Shown here: positions 47,651-56,554 of the stretch, piece after piece
Position numbering within the stretch: the first letter of the stretch is position 1
Layout of the letters: the number at the start of each line of letters is the position of its first letter
NCBI GenBank assembly: GCA_027021615.1
Contig: JALUTY010000034.1
Span: forward strand, 62,001-126,000
DNA: 64,000 nt
Direction: 5' to 3'
Source: a bacterium
Lineage (GTDB): Bacteria > Desulfobacterota > Deferrisomatia > Deferrisomatales > Deferrisomataceae
Program-made: the position numbers and the translations under genes
Notes under the pieces: model-generated
The model's database searches: none
Told to the model about the DNA's origin: nothing
Seen by the model: the letters and a program-made list of their open reading frames with translations, nothing else

Positions 47651-49668
47651 CGCCGTCCCTCCCGAATCAGGAGTGCCTCGGCCCCTGCCAGGGCCCGAGC
47701 CGCGCCGGACACCACCGCATCCCGCGTCTCGGCCAGCTCGGCCCAGGCGGCCCGAGCCCCCTGCCCGTCGCCGCTTGCCATGGCCGCCATCGACCGAAAC
47801 AGCCGGTCCACCGGTTCGCCCCCCTCCGCCGGCATCAGGCTCAAGGCTTCCGCGTAGCGGCCCAGGGCAAAGGCCAAGCGCGCCCCTGCTACCCTGCTGG
47901 GAGCGGGAAGGCCGCGCCTCCGGTCGGCGCCCAGGCTCCTCCACAGCTCCTGCCGGACCCGCCAGGCCCGGAGCAGGTCCTGGGTCCGCGCTTCGCGCCT
48001 CCCCACCCGGTCCATCTCGATCCGCAGCGCGTATCGGGTGGCAGCGTCCGGCGCCAATGCCAGCGCCTGCCGGAACGCCTTCAGGGCTGCGGACCGGTCC
48101 TCCTGGGCCTCCTGCACCCGAGCCAGGGCCAGCCAGGCCCGCCAGTCCCTGGGCCGCTCGGCAGCCCAGCGGGCCACCGCCGCCGGGTCCCCCTCCCGGG
48201 CTCGGAGGCGCAGCGCCGCAACCTCGGCCCGCTGGGCCGGCACAGCCCGGCTCCCCATGGCCTTCACCTCACCATAAAGCTCCAGCGCCCGGTCCCAGGC
48301 ACCCAGCGCCTCGGCCGCCCGGGCCGCCTCCCAGACCAAGGCCCCGAGGTCCCGGGTGGGCACCCATGCGGCGGCACCCCGAAATCGTTCGAACAGCAGG
48401 ATCCCGGCCGCCGGGTCCCCGTCCCGAACGAGGGCCGCCAGCCGGGCTTCCAACAGCGACACGAACGCCTCGTAGGCTCGGCCGGACTCGGGGCTCTCCG
48501 GATAGTCTCGGAACACCCGTTCCAAGAACCCGAGGGCTGCTTCCGCGTCCCCCTCGGACCGGGCCAGCTCGGCCAGCCCTTGCAGGGCCCGCTGGGCCGT
48601 CAGGGGGTCTCGACCCCCGGCCAGCTCCTCCAGCACCGGTCGCGGGCGGTAGAACCACCGGTACGCCGGGTACGGCTCGGTCAGCTCCACCCGGTCGGCG
48701 AACCGAACCCCCAACAGAGCCAGCCGAAGCCGGGCCTCCCGGGCCGCCTCGGCCGGAGCCGGGCCGTCCAGCAGACGCGCGTAGGCGGCCGCTGCCCGGC
48801 TCACCCGTCCCTCCTTCGTCCATAGGGCTCCAACGGCCAGGAGGGCCTCCGCACCCTCGGCCGTGCCCGGGTGCACCCGGGCCAGCGACTCCAGAACCTC
48901 TGCCGCAGTATCCGCATCACCCGCCGCCTGAAACGCCTCGGCCATCGCCCGGGCCGTGTCGCTCCGGACCCGCCACGCGTCCGGGTCGAGCCTGCGAGCC
49001 TCCCGGAACCGCGCCAGGGCGTCGGCAGTGGCTCCCGCCCGCCACAGGCTCTCCCCCCACAGGTACAGGGCCACCACCCGACCGGGCGCCCGTGGATACG
49101 CGCGGACCCAGGCCTCCCAGGCCGCGACCGCCTCTGGGGTCCGGCCCGCCTCCAGCGCCAGGGCCGCCTGGTCGAACCGTAGCGCCCGCCGCCACGGCTC
49201 CCGGCTGCTCGGCGTGGCCTGCTCATACGAGGTGATCGCCGCCTCCGGAAACCCCTGGATCCACTGCACGCTCCCCAGCTGGAACCAGCACCAAGCCGTC
49301 TGCTCGGGGGACAGCTTTTCCTTCACAAGGGTCCGATACAGCCGCTCCGCCTGCCACAGGGTGTCCTGTCCGGCCAGATAGAGGGCGTCGGCCCACAGCC
49401 CCCGCAGCCGCGCCGGAGCCCCTACCGCACCGGCCGCCTTTCCCAACACCCGGGCCACCCGCGCCGGGTCCTTCTCCAAGGTGCGGCCTGCCTCGGCCCA
49501 CAGAGCCTCCCGTCCCGGGGGCGGGCCGGCTCGCAGGAACGGGCTCCACCCGGGCTCCACCCGGGCGAGCACCACCGCCCGGCTCGGCAAGGCTGCCCCC
49601 AGCACGGCCGAGACGGCCAGGGCCAAGGCAAGCCGGCCGCGACCCGCCCGGCCCCGTCCTGCGATCAT
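47647..49668 (-). CDS. Large TPR-repeat protein in flagellar cluster
   Basis: A 673-residue protein with a signal-like N-terminus (LALALAVSAVLGAALPSRA) and then many TPR-like helical pairs, for example AERLYRTLVKEKLSPEQTAW, EAAITSYEQATPSSREPWRR, ADALARFREARRLDPDAWRV, and AALGFLERVFRDYPESPESG. No enzymatic domain is seen. It is probably periplasmic. Its position between flhG and fleS, with an ATGA overlap to flhG and GTGA overlap to fleS, ties it to flagellar assembly or sensing, perhaps as a scaffold for outer rings or as input to FleS. The role is inference. Confidence 0.75.
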   Translation of the reverse strand: MIAGRGRAGRGRLALALAVSAVLGAALPSRAVVLARVEPGWSPFLRAGPPPGREALWAEAGRTLEKDPARVARVLGKAAGAVGAPARLRGLWADALYLAGQDTLWQAERLYRTLVKEKLSPEQTAWCWFQLGSVQWIQGFPEAAITSYEQATPSSREPWRRALRFDQAALALEAGRTPEAVAAWEAWVRAYPRAPGRVVALYLWGESLWRAGATADALARFREARRLDPDAWRVRSDTARAMAEAFQAAGDADTAAEVLESLARVHPGTAEGAEALLAVGALWTKEGRVSRAAAAYARLLDGPAPAEAAREARLRLALLGVRFADRVELTEPYPAYRWFYRPRPVLEELAGGRDPLTAQRALQGLAELARSEGDAEAALGFLERVFRDYPESPESGRAYEAFVSLLEARLAALVRDGDPAAGILLFERFRGAAAWVPTRDLGALVWEAARAAEALGAWDRALELYGEVKAMGSRAVPAQRAEVAALRLRAREGDPAAVARWAAERPRDWRAWLALARVQEAQEDRSAALKAFRQALALAPDAATRYALRIEMDRVGRREARTQDLLRAWRVRQELWRSLGADRRRGLPAPSRVAGARLAFALGRYAEALSLMPAEGGEPVDRLFRSMAAMASGDGQGARAAWAELAETRDAVVSGAARALAGAEALLIREGRR

Positions 49669-50531
49669 CGCGACCCCCCAGCCGTGAGCCGTTGCCAGAA
49701 CCGGGCAACCCCTCTGCCTCCCCCTCCTTTTCCCCCCAGCAGCGCGTCGGCCAAAGCCGCCACGCACCGCGATGCCGGGCAGCGGGGGTACGCCGACACG
49801 AACGCCACCTGGCGCAGGGCGGCGCGCCGCACGTGGTCGTCCTGAACTACAAACCCGGCCCAGTCCACCCTCCGGCCTAAAAAACGCTGGACCACCCGGT
49901 CGAGCCGATCGTGGATCGCCCGGGCCGCCGCCTCGTCCCCCGCGCCGTTCACCACCGCAGCCACCCGGGCGTCCGGATCCCGGCTCCACAGCACCTTGAT
50001 CAACCCGTAGGCGTCGGTGAGCGCCGTGGGCTCTGCGTTGGTCACCACCCACACCTCCCCTGCCGCCGCGCACAGATCCACCACGTTTCGCCCGATGCCG
50101 GCCGCCGTGTCGATCAGAAAGAACTCGGTCCCCTCGGCCAGGCGGCCCGCCTCGTGCACCAGCCTCGCCCGTTGGGCCGGGTCCAGATCGGCCATCTCCC
50201 CCACTCCCGAGGCGCCCGGGATGATTCGGAGCCCCGGTACCACCTCCACCGGGATCTCCTCGGCCGGGGCCTCCCCCCGCAGCAGGTGCCCCAGGTTCCG
50301 AGGGGGGTTGAGGTTCAGCAGGATGTCCAGGTTGGCCAGCCCGAAGTCCGCGTCCAGCACGGCGACCGAGCGGCCTCGGCCCGCGAGCGAGACGGCCAGG
50401 TTGGCCACCAGGCTCGTCTTCCCCACCCCTCCCTTCCCGCTGGTCACGGCCAGGACCCGGGCGCCGTCCGTGGGGGCGGGACCGGCCTGCTCGGTGACCA
50501 TCTGGCGGAGCCGGTGCGCCTGGTCCCTCAC
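49665..50531 (-). CDS. flhG: MinD-like ATPase FlhG/FleN
   Basis: A 288-residue P-loop ATPase that limits flagellar number, often together with FlhF. The deviant Walker A is VTSGKGGVGKTSLVANLAVS; VLDADFGLANLDILL, LIDTAAGIGRNVVD and VTNAEPTALTDAYGLIK are typical of the FleN/YlxH branch. FleN also restrains FleQ-type activators, which here might be the FleR-like protein. It overlaps flhF by four bases upstream and the TPR gene downstream. Confidence 0.95.
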   Translation of the reverse strand: MRDQAHRLRQMVTEQAGPAPTDGARVLAVTSGKGGVGKTSLVANLAVSLAGRGRSVAVLDADFGLANLDILLNLNPPRNLGHLLRGEAPAEEIPVEVVPGLRIIPGASGVGEMADLDPAQRARLVHEAGRLAEGTEFFLIDTAAGIGRNVVDLCAAAGEVWVVTNAEPTALTDAYGLIKVLWSRDPDARVAAVVNGAGDEAAARAIHDRLDRVVQRFLGRRVDWAGFVVQDDHVRRAALRQVAFVSAYPRCPASRCVAALADALLGGKGGGGRGVARFWQRLTAGGSR

Positions 50532-51763
50532 GATGCCCCCTCCAGCCCCCGCACCAGGTACGCCGCCACGCCGACGGGGGTGGCCTCTTCGATGTCGTCG
50601 GGCACGTTCTGCCCCGTCGTCAGGTAGCTCAGGGGGAGTCGGGAGACCAGCGGCAGCCCCAGGAGCGGCCCGTGGCAGTCGGTCTCGTCCAGCTTGGTGA
50701 GCAGAAGCCGGGCCGGCTCGAGCAGCGCATAGTGGCGCAGGATCCGCGCCAGGTCCTGGCCCCGGGTCGTGACCGCCAACACCAGGTACACCTCGATCTC
50801 CACGTCGGGGGGAAACAGCCCCAGCAGCTCGGCCAAGCTCTCCTCGTCCCGGGGGCTCTGACCCGCGGTGTCCACGAGCACAAGCTCCCGGTCCGAAAAC
50901 CCCTCGACCGCGTCCAGAAACGATCCCCGGTCCAGGGCCACCCGCAGCGGCACCCCCATGATGTTTGCGTAGGTCTTGAGCTGCTCCACGGCCGCGATCC
51001 GAAAGGTGTCCACCGTCAGCAGGCCCACCCGACGCCCGTCCTGCAGGGCGAACCGAGCCGCCAGCTTGGCCACGGTGGTGGTCTTTCCCACCCCGGTAGG
51101 GCCCACGAACACAGCCACCCGGGGCCGCCCGTTGCCGGGACGCAACGGGCCCGACACCCGGACCGTCCGGGCCACCAGCTCCCGGAACGCGGCCACCTCC
51201 CGGCCGGCCGGCACCGCCCCTTGGTCCACTTTCTGCTGAAGGAACCCCAGCACCCGGGCGGTCAGGGCCGGATCCACGTCGATGGCTTCCAAGTGATCGT
51301 GGATGCGCCGCAGCCCGGGAGCCAAGCGGAGCCGCTCGAACCGGGCCGTCTCCTCCAGCAGCCGCTCCACCTTGGCCACCAGGCCCCGCACCTCGGAGGC
51401 CACCCCGTCCACGGGCGTACGACGAGGTCGGCGGGCAAGGAGGTCAAGCTCCTCCCTGAGGCTGTCGATGTCGGCCTGGAGGGCCAGGATTACCCCCGAG
51501 TCGGCGCCGCCCCCCCGGATGTCAGGGTCCCGCCGGGGGGGCTCGGCTGGGCCCGGGGCGCCGGTCGGCGCGGCCTTGCGCGACAGGCCACCCAGGTCGG
51601 CCGCGGCCGTCACCTCCAGAATCGGACGACCCAACAGGCCGAACACCCCTTTGCCCGGCTTGATCTGCCGGGTCGACAGGATCACGGCGTCCGGCCCGAG
51701 CTCCTCCTTGATCTTGCGGAGGGCCTCGGCCATGTCCACGGCCTGGAACTTCCTAACCTTCAA
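50528..51763 (-). CDS. flhF: Flagellar SRP-like GTPase FlhF
   Basis: A 411-residue protein that fixes the polar position of the flagellum. KVRKFQAVDMAEALRKIKEE is the family N-terminus, followed by a B domain (Gly/Pro/Arg-rich) and N domain. The GTPase motifs are VFVGPTGVGKTTTVAKLAAR, LLTVDTFRIAAVEQLKTYA, LVDTAGQSPRDEES and LTKLDETD. It overlaps the end of flhA by 11 bases. Confidence 0.96.
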   Translation of the reverse strand: MKVRKFQAVDMAEALRKIKEELGPDAVILSTRQIKPGKGVFGLLGRPILEVTAAADLGGLSRKAAPTGAPGPAEPPRRDPDIRGGGADSGVILALQADIDSLREELDLLARRPRRTPVDGVASEVRGLVAKVERLLEETARFERLRLAPGLRRIHDHLEAIDVDPALTARVLGFLQQKVDQGAVPAGREVAAFRELVARTVRVSGPLRPGNGRPRVAVFVGPTGVGKTTTVAKLAARFALQDGRRVGLLTVDTFRIAAVEQLKTYANIMGVPLRVALDRGSFLDAVEGFSDRELVLVDTAGQSPRDEESLAELLGLFPPDVEIEVYLVLAVTTRGQDLARILRHYALLEPARLLLTKLDETDCHGPLLGLPLVSRLPLSYLTTGQNVPDDIEEATPVGVAAYLVRGLEGAS

Positions 51764-53849
51764 GGCTCACCATCCGGATCGTTCGGATTGGACCCTCCAC
51801 CTCGTTGTGACTCAGCACCACCAGGCTCGGCAGTACCCGCTCGGTGAGCTTGCGCAGCGGCAACCTCAGGGCCGGAGAGGTCAGCACCACCGGTGTCAGG
51901 TTCTCCAGGGTGGCGGCCTCGGCCGCACGGCCGAGGGCCGTGAGCACCTGCTGGGCCACCGTCGGCTCCAGCGACAGGAACGACCCGTGCTCGGTCCTCT
52001 GTACCGCCGCCAGCAGGGTCTCTTCGAGCCGGTGATCCAGGGCGATGACGGGGAGCTTCCCTTCGGCATCCTGGTACTGCTTGGTGATGGCCCGCCGCAA
52101 GGCGGCGCGGACGTACTCGGTGAGGGGCTCTGGGTTCTTCGTAACGGACGCGTAGTCGGCCAGGGTCTCGAGGATGGTGCGCAGGTCGCGGACGCTCACC
52201 CGCTCCCGCAGCAGGTTCTGGAGCACCTTCTGCACCACCCCCAGGGGCAACAGCCCCGGCACCAGCTCCTCCACCAGGGCCGGGGCCTGCTCCTTGACCA
52301 CGTTCAACAGGTTCTGGGTCTCCTGGCGCCCCAGCAGCTCGTGGGCGTTCTGTTTGATGATCTCGGTCAGGTGGGTGGCGATGACGGTGGAGTGGTCCAC
52401 CACCGTGTACCCCTTGATCTGGGCCTCCTCCCGGAGCTCCTCGCGGATCCACAGGGCGTCCAGCCCAAAGGCGGGCTCCTTGGTGGGAATGCCCTCGAGC
52501 CCAGCCTCCCCCAGCCCCGGGTTCATGGCGAGGAGGTACCCTTCCTTCAGCTCCGCCCGGGCCACCTCGATCCCCTTGATCAGGATCATATACTCCCCCG
52601 GTCGCAGCTGAAGGTTGTCGCGAATGCGGATCGGGGGCACCACGATGCCCGCTTCTAGGGCGATCTGCCGCCGGATCGAGCGGATCCGCTCCAGCAGGTC
52701 CCCCCCCTGGGCCGCATCCACCAGGTGCAGGAGGCCGTACCCCACCTCCAGCTCCAGCACGTCCACCTGGAGCAGGGGGGTCACGTCCTCCGGGCCAGGG
52801 GGGGCTGCCGGTGCCTTCTCCGCTTCCTGGCGCGCCACCTCCTCCTTCCGACGGGTCTCGGCCTCACGCACCCTCTTCAGGCTGTAGGCCGTACCCCCCA
52901 GCACCGCGGCCAGCACCGCGAACGGAAAGAACGGCAGGCCGGGCACCACCCCCAGCACCAGCAGCACCCCGCCCGCCACCCCCAGAGCCTCGGGCACCTG
53001 CCCCAGCTGACGGGGAAGAACCTCGCCCAGGTTCGACTGGCTCCCGGCACGGGTGACCAGGATGCCCGCGGCCGTGGAGATGATTAGGGCGGGCATCTGG
53101 CTCACCAGGCCGTCCCCCACGGTCATGGTGGTGTAGGTACGTACCGCCCGGTCCAAGGGCATGCCCAGCTGGAGCACCCCGATCACCAGCCCACCCAGGA
53201 TGTTGATGCCCGTGATCACCAGGCCCGCGATGGCATCTCCCCGAACGAACTTGCTCGCCCCGTCCATGGCGCCGTAGAAGTCCGCCTCCCGGGCGATCTC
53301 CTCGCGACGGTTCCGCGCCTCGGTCTCGTCGATCAGGCCCGCGTTCAGATCGGCGTCGATCGCCATCTGCTTGCCCGGCATCGAGTCCAGGGTGAACCGG
53401 GCGCTCACCTCCGCGATTCGGGTCGCTCCCTTCGTGATCACCACGAAGTTGATCACCACCAGGATCAAGAAGATGACGATCCCCACCACGAAGTTGCCGC
53501 CCACCACGAACGACCCAAACGCTGCGATGATCCTGCCGGCGCCCTCGATCCCCTTGTCCCCCTCGGTCAGGATCAGACGGGTCGACGAGATGTTGAGGGC
53601 GAGACGAAACAACGTGGTAATCAGCAGCACGCTGGGGAACAGGGAGAAATCCAGCGGCCGTTCGGTGTACATGGCGAGGAGAAAGATCAGGACCGAGAAG
53701 CTGATGTTGAGGGCCAGCAGAAGGTCCAGCACGGCCCTCGGCAGGGGGAGGATCATGAGGAAGACGATGCTCATGACCCCGGCCGCCACCAGCACTCCGC
53801 TGTGGCGGTTCAGCAAGCCGGGTACCGACAGGGTGGCTCCTCGGTCCAT
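51753..53849 (-). CDS. flhA: Flagellar export gate protein FlhA
   Basis: A 698-residue protein with about eight membrane helices in the first half and a large cytoplasmic domain. The FHIPEP signature region FRLALNISSTRLIL, then FVVGGNFVVGIVIFLILVVI, SARFTLDSMPGKQMAIDADL and FYGAMDGASKFVRGDAIAG are all family hallmarks. The nonameric cytoplasmic ring binds chaperone-substrate complexes. ATG at 53849 has a distant GGAGG only, so initiation could rely on coupling. cheX starts 107 bases upstream. Confidence 0.97.
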   Translation of the reverse strand: MDRGATLSVPGLLNRHSGVLVAAGVMSIVFLMILPLPRAVLDLLLALNISFSVLIFLLAMYTERPLDFSLFPSVLLITTLFRLALNISSTRLILTEGDKGIEGAGRIIAAFGSFVVGGNFVVGIVIFLILVVINFVVITKGATRIAEVSARFTLDSMPGKQMAIDADLNAGLIDETEARNRREEIAREADFYGAMDGASKFVRGDAIAGLVITGINILGGLVIGVLQLGMPLDRAVRTYTTMTVGDGLVSQMPALIISTAAGILVTRAGSQSNLGEVLPRQLGQVPEALGVAGGVLLVLGVVPGLPFFPFAVLAAVLGGTAYSLKRVREAETRRKEEVARQEAEKAPAAPPGPEDVTPLLQVDVLELEVGYGLLHLVDAAQGGDLLERIRSIRRQIALEAGIVVPPIRIRDNLQLRPGEYMILIKGIEVARAELKEGYLLAMNPGLGEAGLEGIPTKEPAFGLDALWIREELREEAQIKGYTVVDHSTVIATHLTEIIKQNAHELLGRQETQNLLNVVKEQAPALVEELVPGLLPLGVVQKVLQNLLRERVSVRDLRTILETLADYASVTKNPEPLTEYVRAALRRAITKQYQDAEGKLPVIALDHRLEETLLAAVQRTEHGSFLSLEPTVAQQVLTALGRAAEAATLENLTPVVLTSPALRLPLRKLTERVLPSLVVLSHNEVEGPIRTIRMVSLEG

Positions 53850-53955
53850 GGGTCGCGGGGCGCGCCTCCGAAGGCGGGGGGAGGGATCCGCTCGCAGCGG
53901 CCCGAATGTATCACACACACCGGGCGGATGGCAGACCCCGGCGGCGCCTGTCGGC

Positions 53956-54432
53956 CTACGCCTCCCGGCCGGGTAGGAAGCTCACCTCCACCCAGAACGT
54001 CTCCCCGTCCATCTCGAACGGCACCACCAGGCACGGCCCCTGCCCCTTGTGCTCAATGGTGTGGTTCTTCCCCACCACGATCGTGGGGATGGCGATGCGG
54101 AACTGGTACCCCTCCTTCGTCAGCGCGGCCTTGGCTCCGCCGGCGATCATGTTGGCGATCTCTCCCACGGCGTCCCGAACGTCGTCGTTCAGCCCCCGTG
54201 CCTCTTCACCAACCATCGCCTCGTACACCTTGAGGGCCAGGTTCTCCGGGAAGGTCACGGCCACCGAGCCCACGGCTTCGCCGGCCAACCCGATCACCCC
54301 GCTGATGTCGCCGGCCGCTACGTGATCTGTTTTCACGAACGGCTTTCCCCGTTCTGGCTTCATCCCGGCCATGACCTCCAGGGCCTGCACCGTGGCCGCG
54401 ATGAACGGATTGATGTACTCCACGCTGTACAT
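53956..54432 (-). CDS. cheX: CheX-family CheY-P phosphatase (second copy)
   Basis: A 158-residue phosphatase, paralogue of the protein encoded at 21068. The catalytic motif is VGEIANMIAGGAKAAL, and IPTIVVGKNHTIEHKGQG and FEMDGETFWVEV follow. It lies 15 bases after cheY, so the kinase output and its dephosphorylation are made together. Both copies keep the ExxN residues. Confidence 0.92.
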   Translation of the reverse strand: MYSVEYINPFIAATVQALEVMAGMKPERGKPFVKTDHVAAGDISGVIGLAGEAVGSVAVTFPENLALKVYEAMVGEEARGLNDDVRDAVGEIANMIAGGAKAALTKEGYQFRIAIPTIVVGKNHTIEHKGQGPCLVVPFEMDGETFWVEVSFLPGREA

Positions 54433-54447
54433 GGGAGATCCTCGAGA

Positions 54448-54807
54448 TCAGGCCGCCAATACTCGTTCGATCTTCTCTTTCAACGTGTCGGGGGTGAACG
54501 GCTTCACGATGTAGTCCGTGACCCCCGCCTTGATCGCCTCCAGAATCTCCTTCTTGGCGGCCTCGGTGGTCACCATGATGATCGGGATCTCCTTATACTG
54601 GGGGTTGGACCGGAGGGCCTTGACGAAGGTCAAACCGTCCATCTCCGGCATGTTCCAATCGGTCAGCACCAGCCCCACACCCGCCATCTTCGCCAGACCG
54701 TCCACCCCATCCTCCGCCTCGACCACGTCCGTGTAACCGAGGCGGTTCAGGGTGTTCTTGATGATGCGCCGCATGGTCGAGGAATCGTCAACCGTGAGGA
54801 TCTTCAC
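54448..54807 (-). CDS. cheY: Chemotaxis response regulator CheY
   Basis: A 119-residue single-domain receiver. VDDSSTMRRIIKNTLNRLGY carries the acidic pair; the acceptor Asp is in LVLTDWNMPEMDG, the switch Thr in VTTEAAK, and the Lys in DYIVKPFTPDTL. When phosphorylated by CheA it would bind the motor switch. GTG start with AGGAGG seven bases upstream. A near-consensus sigma-28 promoter stands 48 bases before the start and may also drive cheX and flhA. Confidence 0.96.
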   Translation of the reverse strand: MKILTVDDSSTMRRIIKNTLNRLGYTDVVEAEDGVDGLAKMAGVGLVLTDWNMPEMDGLTFVKALRSNPQYKEIPIIMVTTEAAKKEILEAIKAGVTDYIVKPFTPDTLKEKIERVLAA

Positions 54808-54854
54808 CGTCCAAACCTCCTACTTGGAACTGGGTGTGTGCGAGTTGGTCCTAC

Positions 54855-54881
54855 TGATCGGCCCCCCGAACCGAAACTTTA
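54855..54881 (-). promoter_or_regulatory. Sigma-28 (FliA) promoter of cheY
   Basis: On the minus strand the -35 is TAAAGTTT (54874-54881), the spacer is exactly 11 bases, and the -10 is GCCGATCA (54855-54862). This differs by one base from the enterobacterial FliA consensus (TAAAGTTT-N11-GCCGATAA). The expected start is near 54848, about 40 bases before the cheY GTG at 54807. Confidence 0.85.
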
Positions 54882-54999
54882 GGTCCCCGCGCCCCTGCTC
54901 CCGGTTTGTGCCCCGAGGTCGGTTCCGGTACATTCTCCGGCCTTCGGCGCCGCCCGAACCCCACGGCACCCATCCCGATCTCCGGAGGGAATGGCACCC

Positions 55000-55470
55000 A
55001 TGGACCGCTCCTACCCCTTAAACGTCCGGTTCCTCCGGCGCGTGCTCATCGCGGCCGACGATCTGGCCCACTTCGCCGTGGCCCTGGTGCTGCTGGTCTG
55101 CGCCGGGGTCGTGCTCGTCCGGGCCGTCCTACAACTGGGAGACCCGAGCTTGGCCTCTGTGCTCGAGGTCCTCAACGACCTGCTCCTGGCTCTCATCATC
55201 ATGGAGCTCCTGTGGCCCGTGGTGCGGTTCCTGAAGCGGGAGCCGTTCAGCCTGAGCCCATTCCTGTACGTGGGCATCATCTCGAGCACCCGGCGCATCC
55301 TCCTGATCGAAGCCGAGAGCTCCCTGGCCTCCCGCGCCCACGGGGGGGAGTGGAGCACCCTCTGGCCCCCGCTGGTGGAGATCGGGGGCAACGTGGCGGT
55401 GATCTTTGTGCTGGCCGTGGCGCTCCGTATCATCTCGGGACCCCGGCCCTCCTCCGCGGACCCGGCATGA
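55000..55470 (+). CDS. PsiE-like phosphate-starvation-inducible membrane protein
   Basis: A 156-residue membrane protein with four hydrophobic helices (VALVLLVCAGVVLVRAVLQL, LNDLLLALIIMELLWPVV and others). It resembles the PsiE family, of unknown biochemical function. ATG at 55000 is preferred because GGAGG at 54984-54988 is too close to the ATG at 54991. It is followed 92 bases later by the GT2 gene and may or may not be co-transcribed. Confidence 0.75.
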   Translation: MDRSYPLNVRFLRRVLIAADDLAHFAVALVLLVCAGVVLVRAVLQLGDPSLASVLEVLNDLLLALIIMELLWPVVRFLKREPFSLSPFLYVGIISSTRRILLIEAESSLASRAHGGEWSTLWPPLVEIGGNVAVIFVLAVALRIISGPRPSSADPA

Positions 55471-55562
55471 CCCCCACGGCAAGGGCTGGCGCCGGGGTTT
55501 CCCCCTCCCCCTGCCGACACGTATACTCGCCGGGCCGGCCCGAATCAGCCCCGGAGACGGCC

Positions 55563-56282
55563 ATGCGGCTCTCGATCGTGCTGCCCGTATACAACGAGGA
55601 GGAGAACCTCCTGCTGCTGGCCGAGGAGCTCCAGGAGGTGGTCGCCGGCCTGGGTCCCACCTGGCAGGTGGAGTGTGTGTTCGTGGACGACGGATCCACC
55701 GACCGTAGCCGCGAGCGGATGATCGAGATCCGGGAGCGCTACCCCTTGCTGGGCGTGCGCGTGGTGGCCCTGGACCGGAACTGGGGCCTCACGGCCGCCA
55801 TGGACGCCGGTTTTCGGACCGCCCGGGGCGAGGTGGTGGCCACCCTCGACACCGACCTCCAGAACGACCCCCGCGACATCCCGCGCCTGTTGGAGTACCT
55901 GGACCGGGCCGACGTAGTGGTGGGGGTGCGCGCCCGACGCAGGGATCCGATCGTAAAGAGAGTGAGCTCGCGTATCGCCAACGCCATTCGCAACCGGGTC
56001 ACCCACGACAACATCGTGGACACGGGGTGCTCGCTCAAGGTGTACCGGAGGGAGTACCTGGACCGGCTGAAGCTGTTCAACGGGCTCCACCGCTTCCTCC
56101 CCACCCTCCTCAAGATGGAGGGAGCCCGGGTGGTGCAGGTGCCCGTAAACCACCGACCTCGGCGGTACGGCGCGGCCAAGTACCACCTCTGGAACCGGCT
56201 CGTGGGCCCCCTGATGGACCTGTTTGCGGTACGGTGGATGCAGAGACGCCACCTGGGTTACCGGTGGGAGGAGATCCGGTGA
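55563..56282 (+). CDS. Family 2 glycosyltransferase, polyprenyl-phosphate sugar transferase type
   Basis: A 239-residue GT2 enzyme. LSIVLPVYNEEENLLLLAEE, VFVDDGSTDRSRE, DTDLQNDPRDIPRLL and CSLKVYRREYLDRL match the dolichol/undecaprenyl-phosphate mannosyltransferase branch, such as DPM1 and ArnC. It has no C-terminal membrane helices, unlike ArnC. It would load a sugar onto undecaprenyl phosphate for the ArnT-like transferase encoded two genes downstream. The stop overlaps the next start (GTGA). Confidence 0.88.
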   Translation: MRLSIVLPVYNEEENLLLLAEELQEVVAGLGPTWQVECVFVDDGSTDRSRERMIEIRERYPLLGVRVVALDRNWGLTAAMDAGFRTARGEVVATLDTDLQNDPRDIPRLLEYLDRADVVVGVRARRRDPIVKRVSSRIANAIRNRVTHDNIVDTGCSLKVYRREYLDRLKLFNGLHRFLPTLLKMEGARVVQVPVNHRPRRYGAAKYHLWNRLVGPLMDLFAVRWMQRRHLGYRWEEIR

Positions 56283-56554
56283 CCTGGGACCCTTGGCTCG
56301 TCGTGGGATTCGGGGCCCAGGCCTTGTTCTCGGGCCGGATGCTGGTGCAGTGGATCGTCACCGAGCGCAAGCGGCGCAGCACCGTGCCCAAGGTGTTTTG
56401 GTACCTGTCGCTGGGGGGAAGCCTGCTCCTGCTCGCCTACGCCATCCACCGCCGCGACCCCGTGTTCATCCTGGGCCAGGCGTTCGGGTCGGTGGTGTAT
56501 GTGCGAAACCTCATGTTGTGGAAGGACGATCCCCCGAATGCCCAGAGCGCGTGA
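56279..56554 (+). CDS. LAB_N-domain (lipid-A-disaccharide synthase N-terminal-like) membrane protein
   Basis: A 91-residue protein of the LAB_N family: VGFGAQALFSGRMLVQWIVT, ERKRRSTVPKVFWYLSLGGS, LLLLAYAIHRRDPVFILGQ, and FGSVVYVRNLMLW. Three membrane helices. Despite the name it lacks the glycosyltransferase part of LpxB. It is regularly found between GT2 and ArnT-like genes in lipid A modification clusters, possibly as a flippase or anchor subunit. GTG start overlapping the GT2 stop. Confidence 0.88.
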   Translation: MTWDPWLVVGFGAQALFSGRMLVQWIVTERKRRSTVPKVFWYLSLGGSLLLLAYAIHRRDPVFILGQAFGSVVYVRNLMLWKDDPPNAQSA

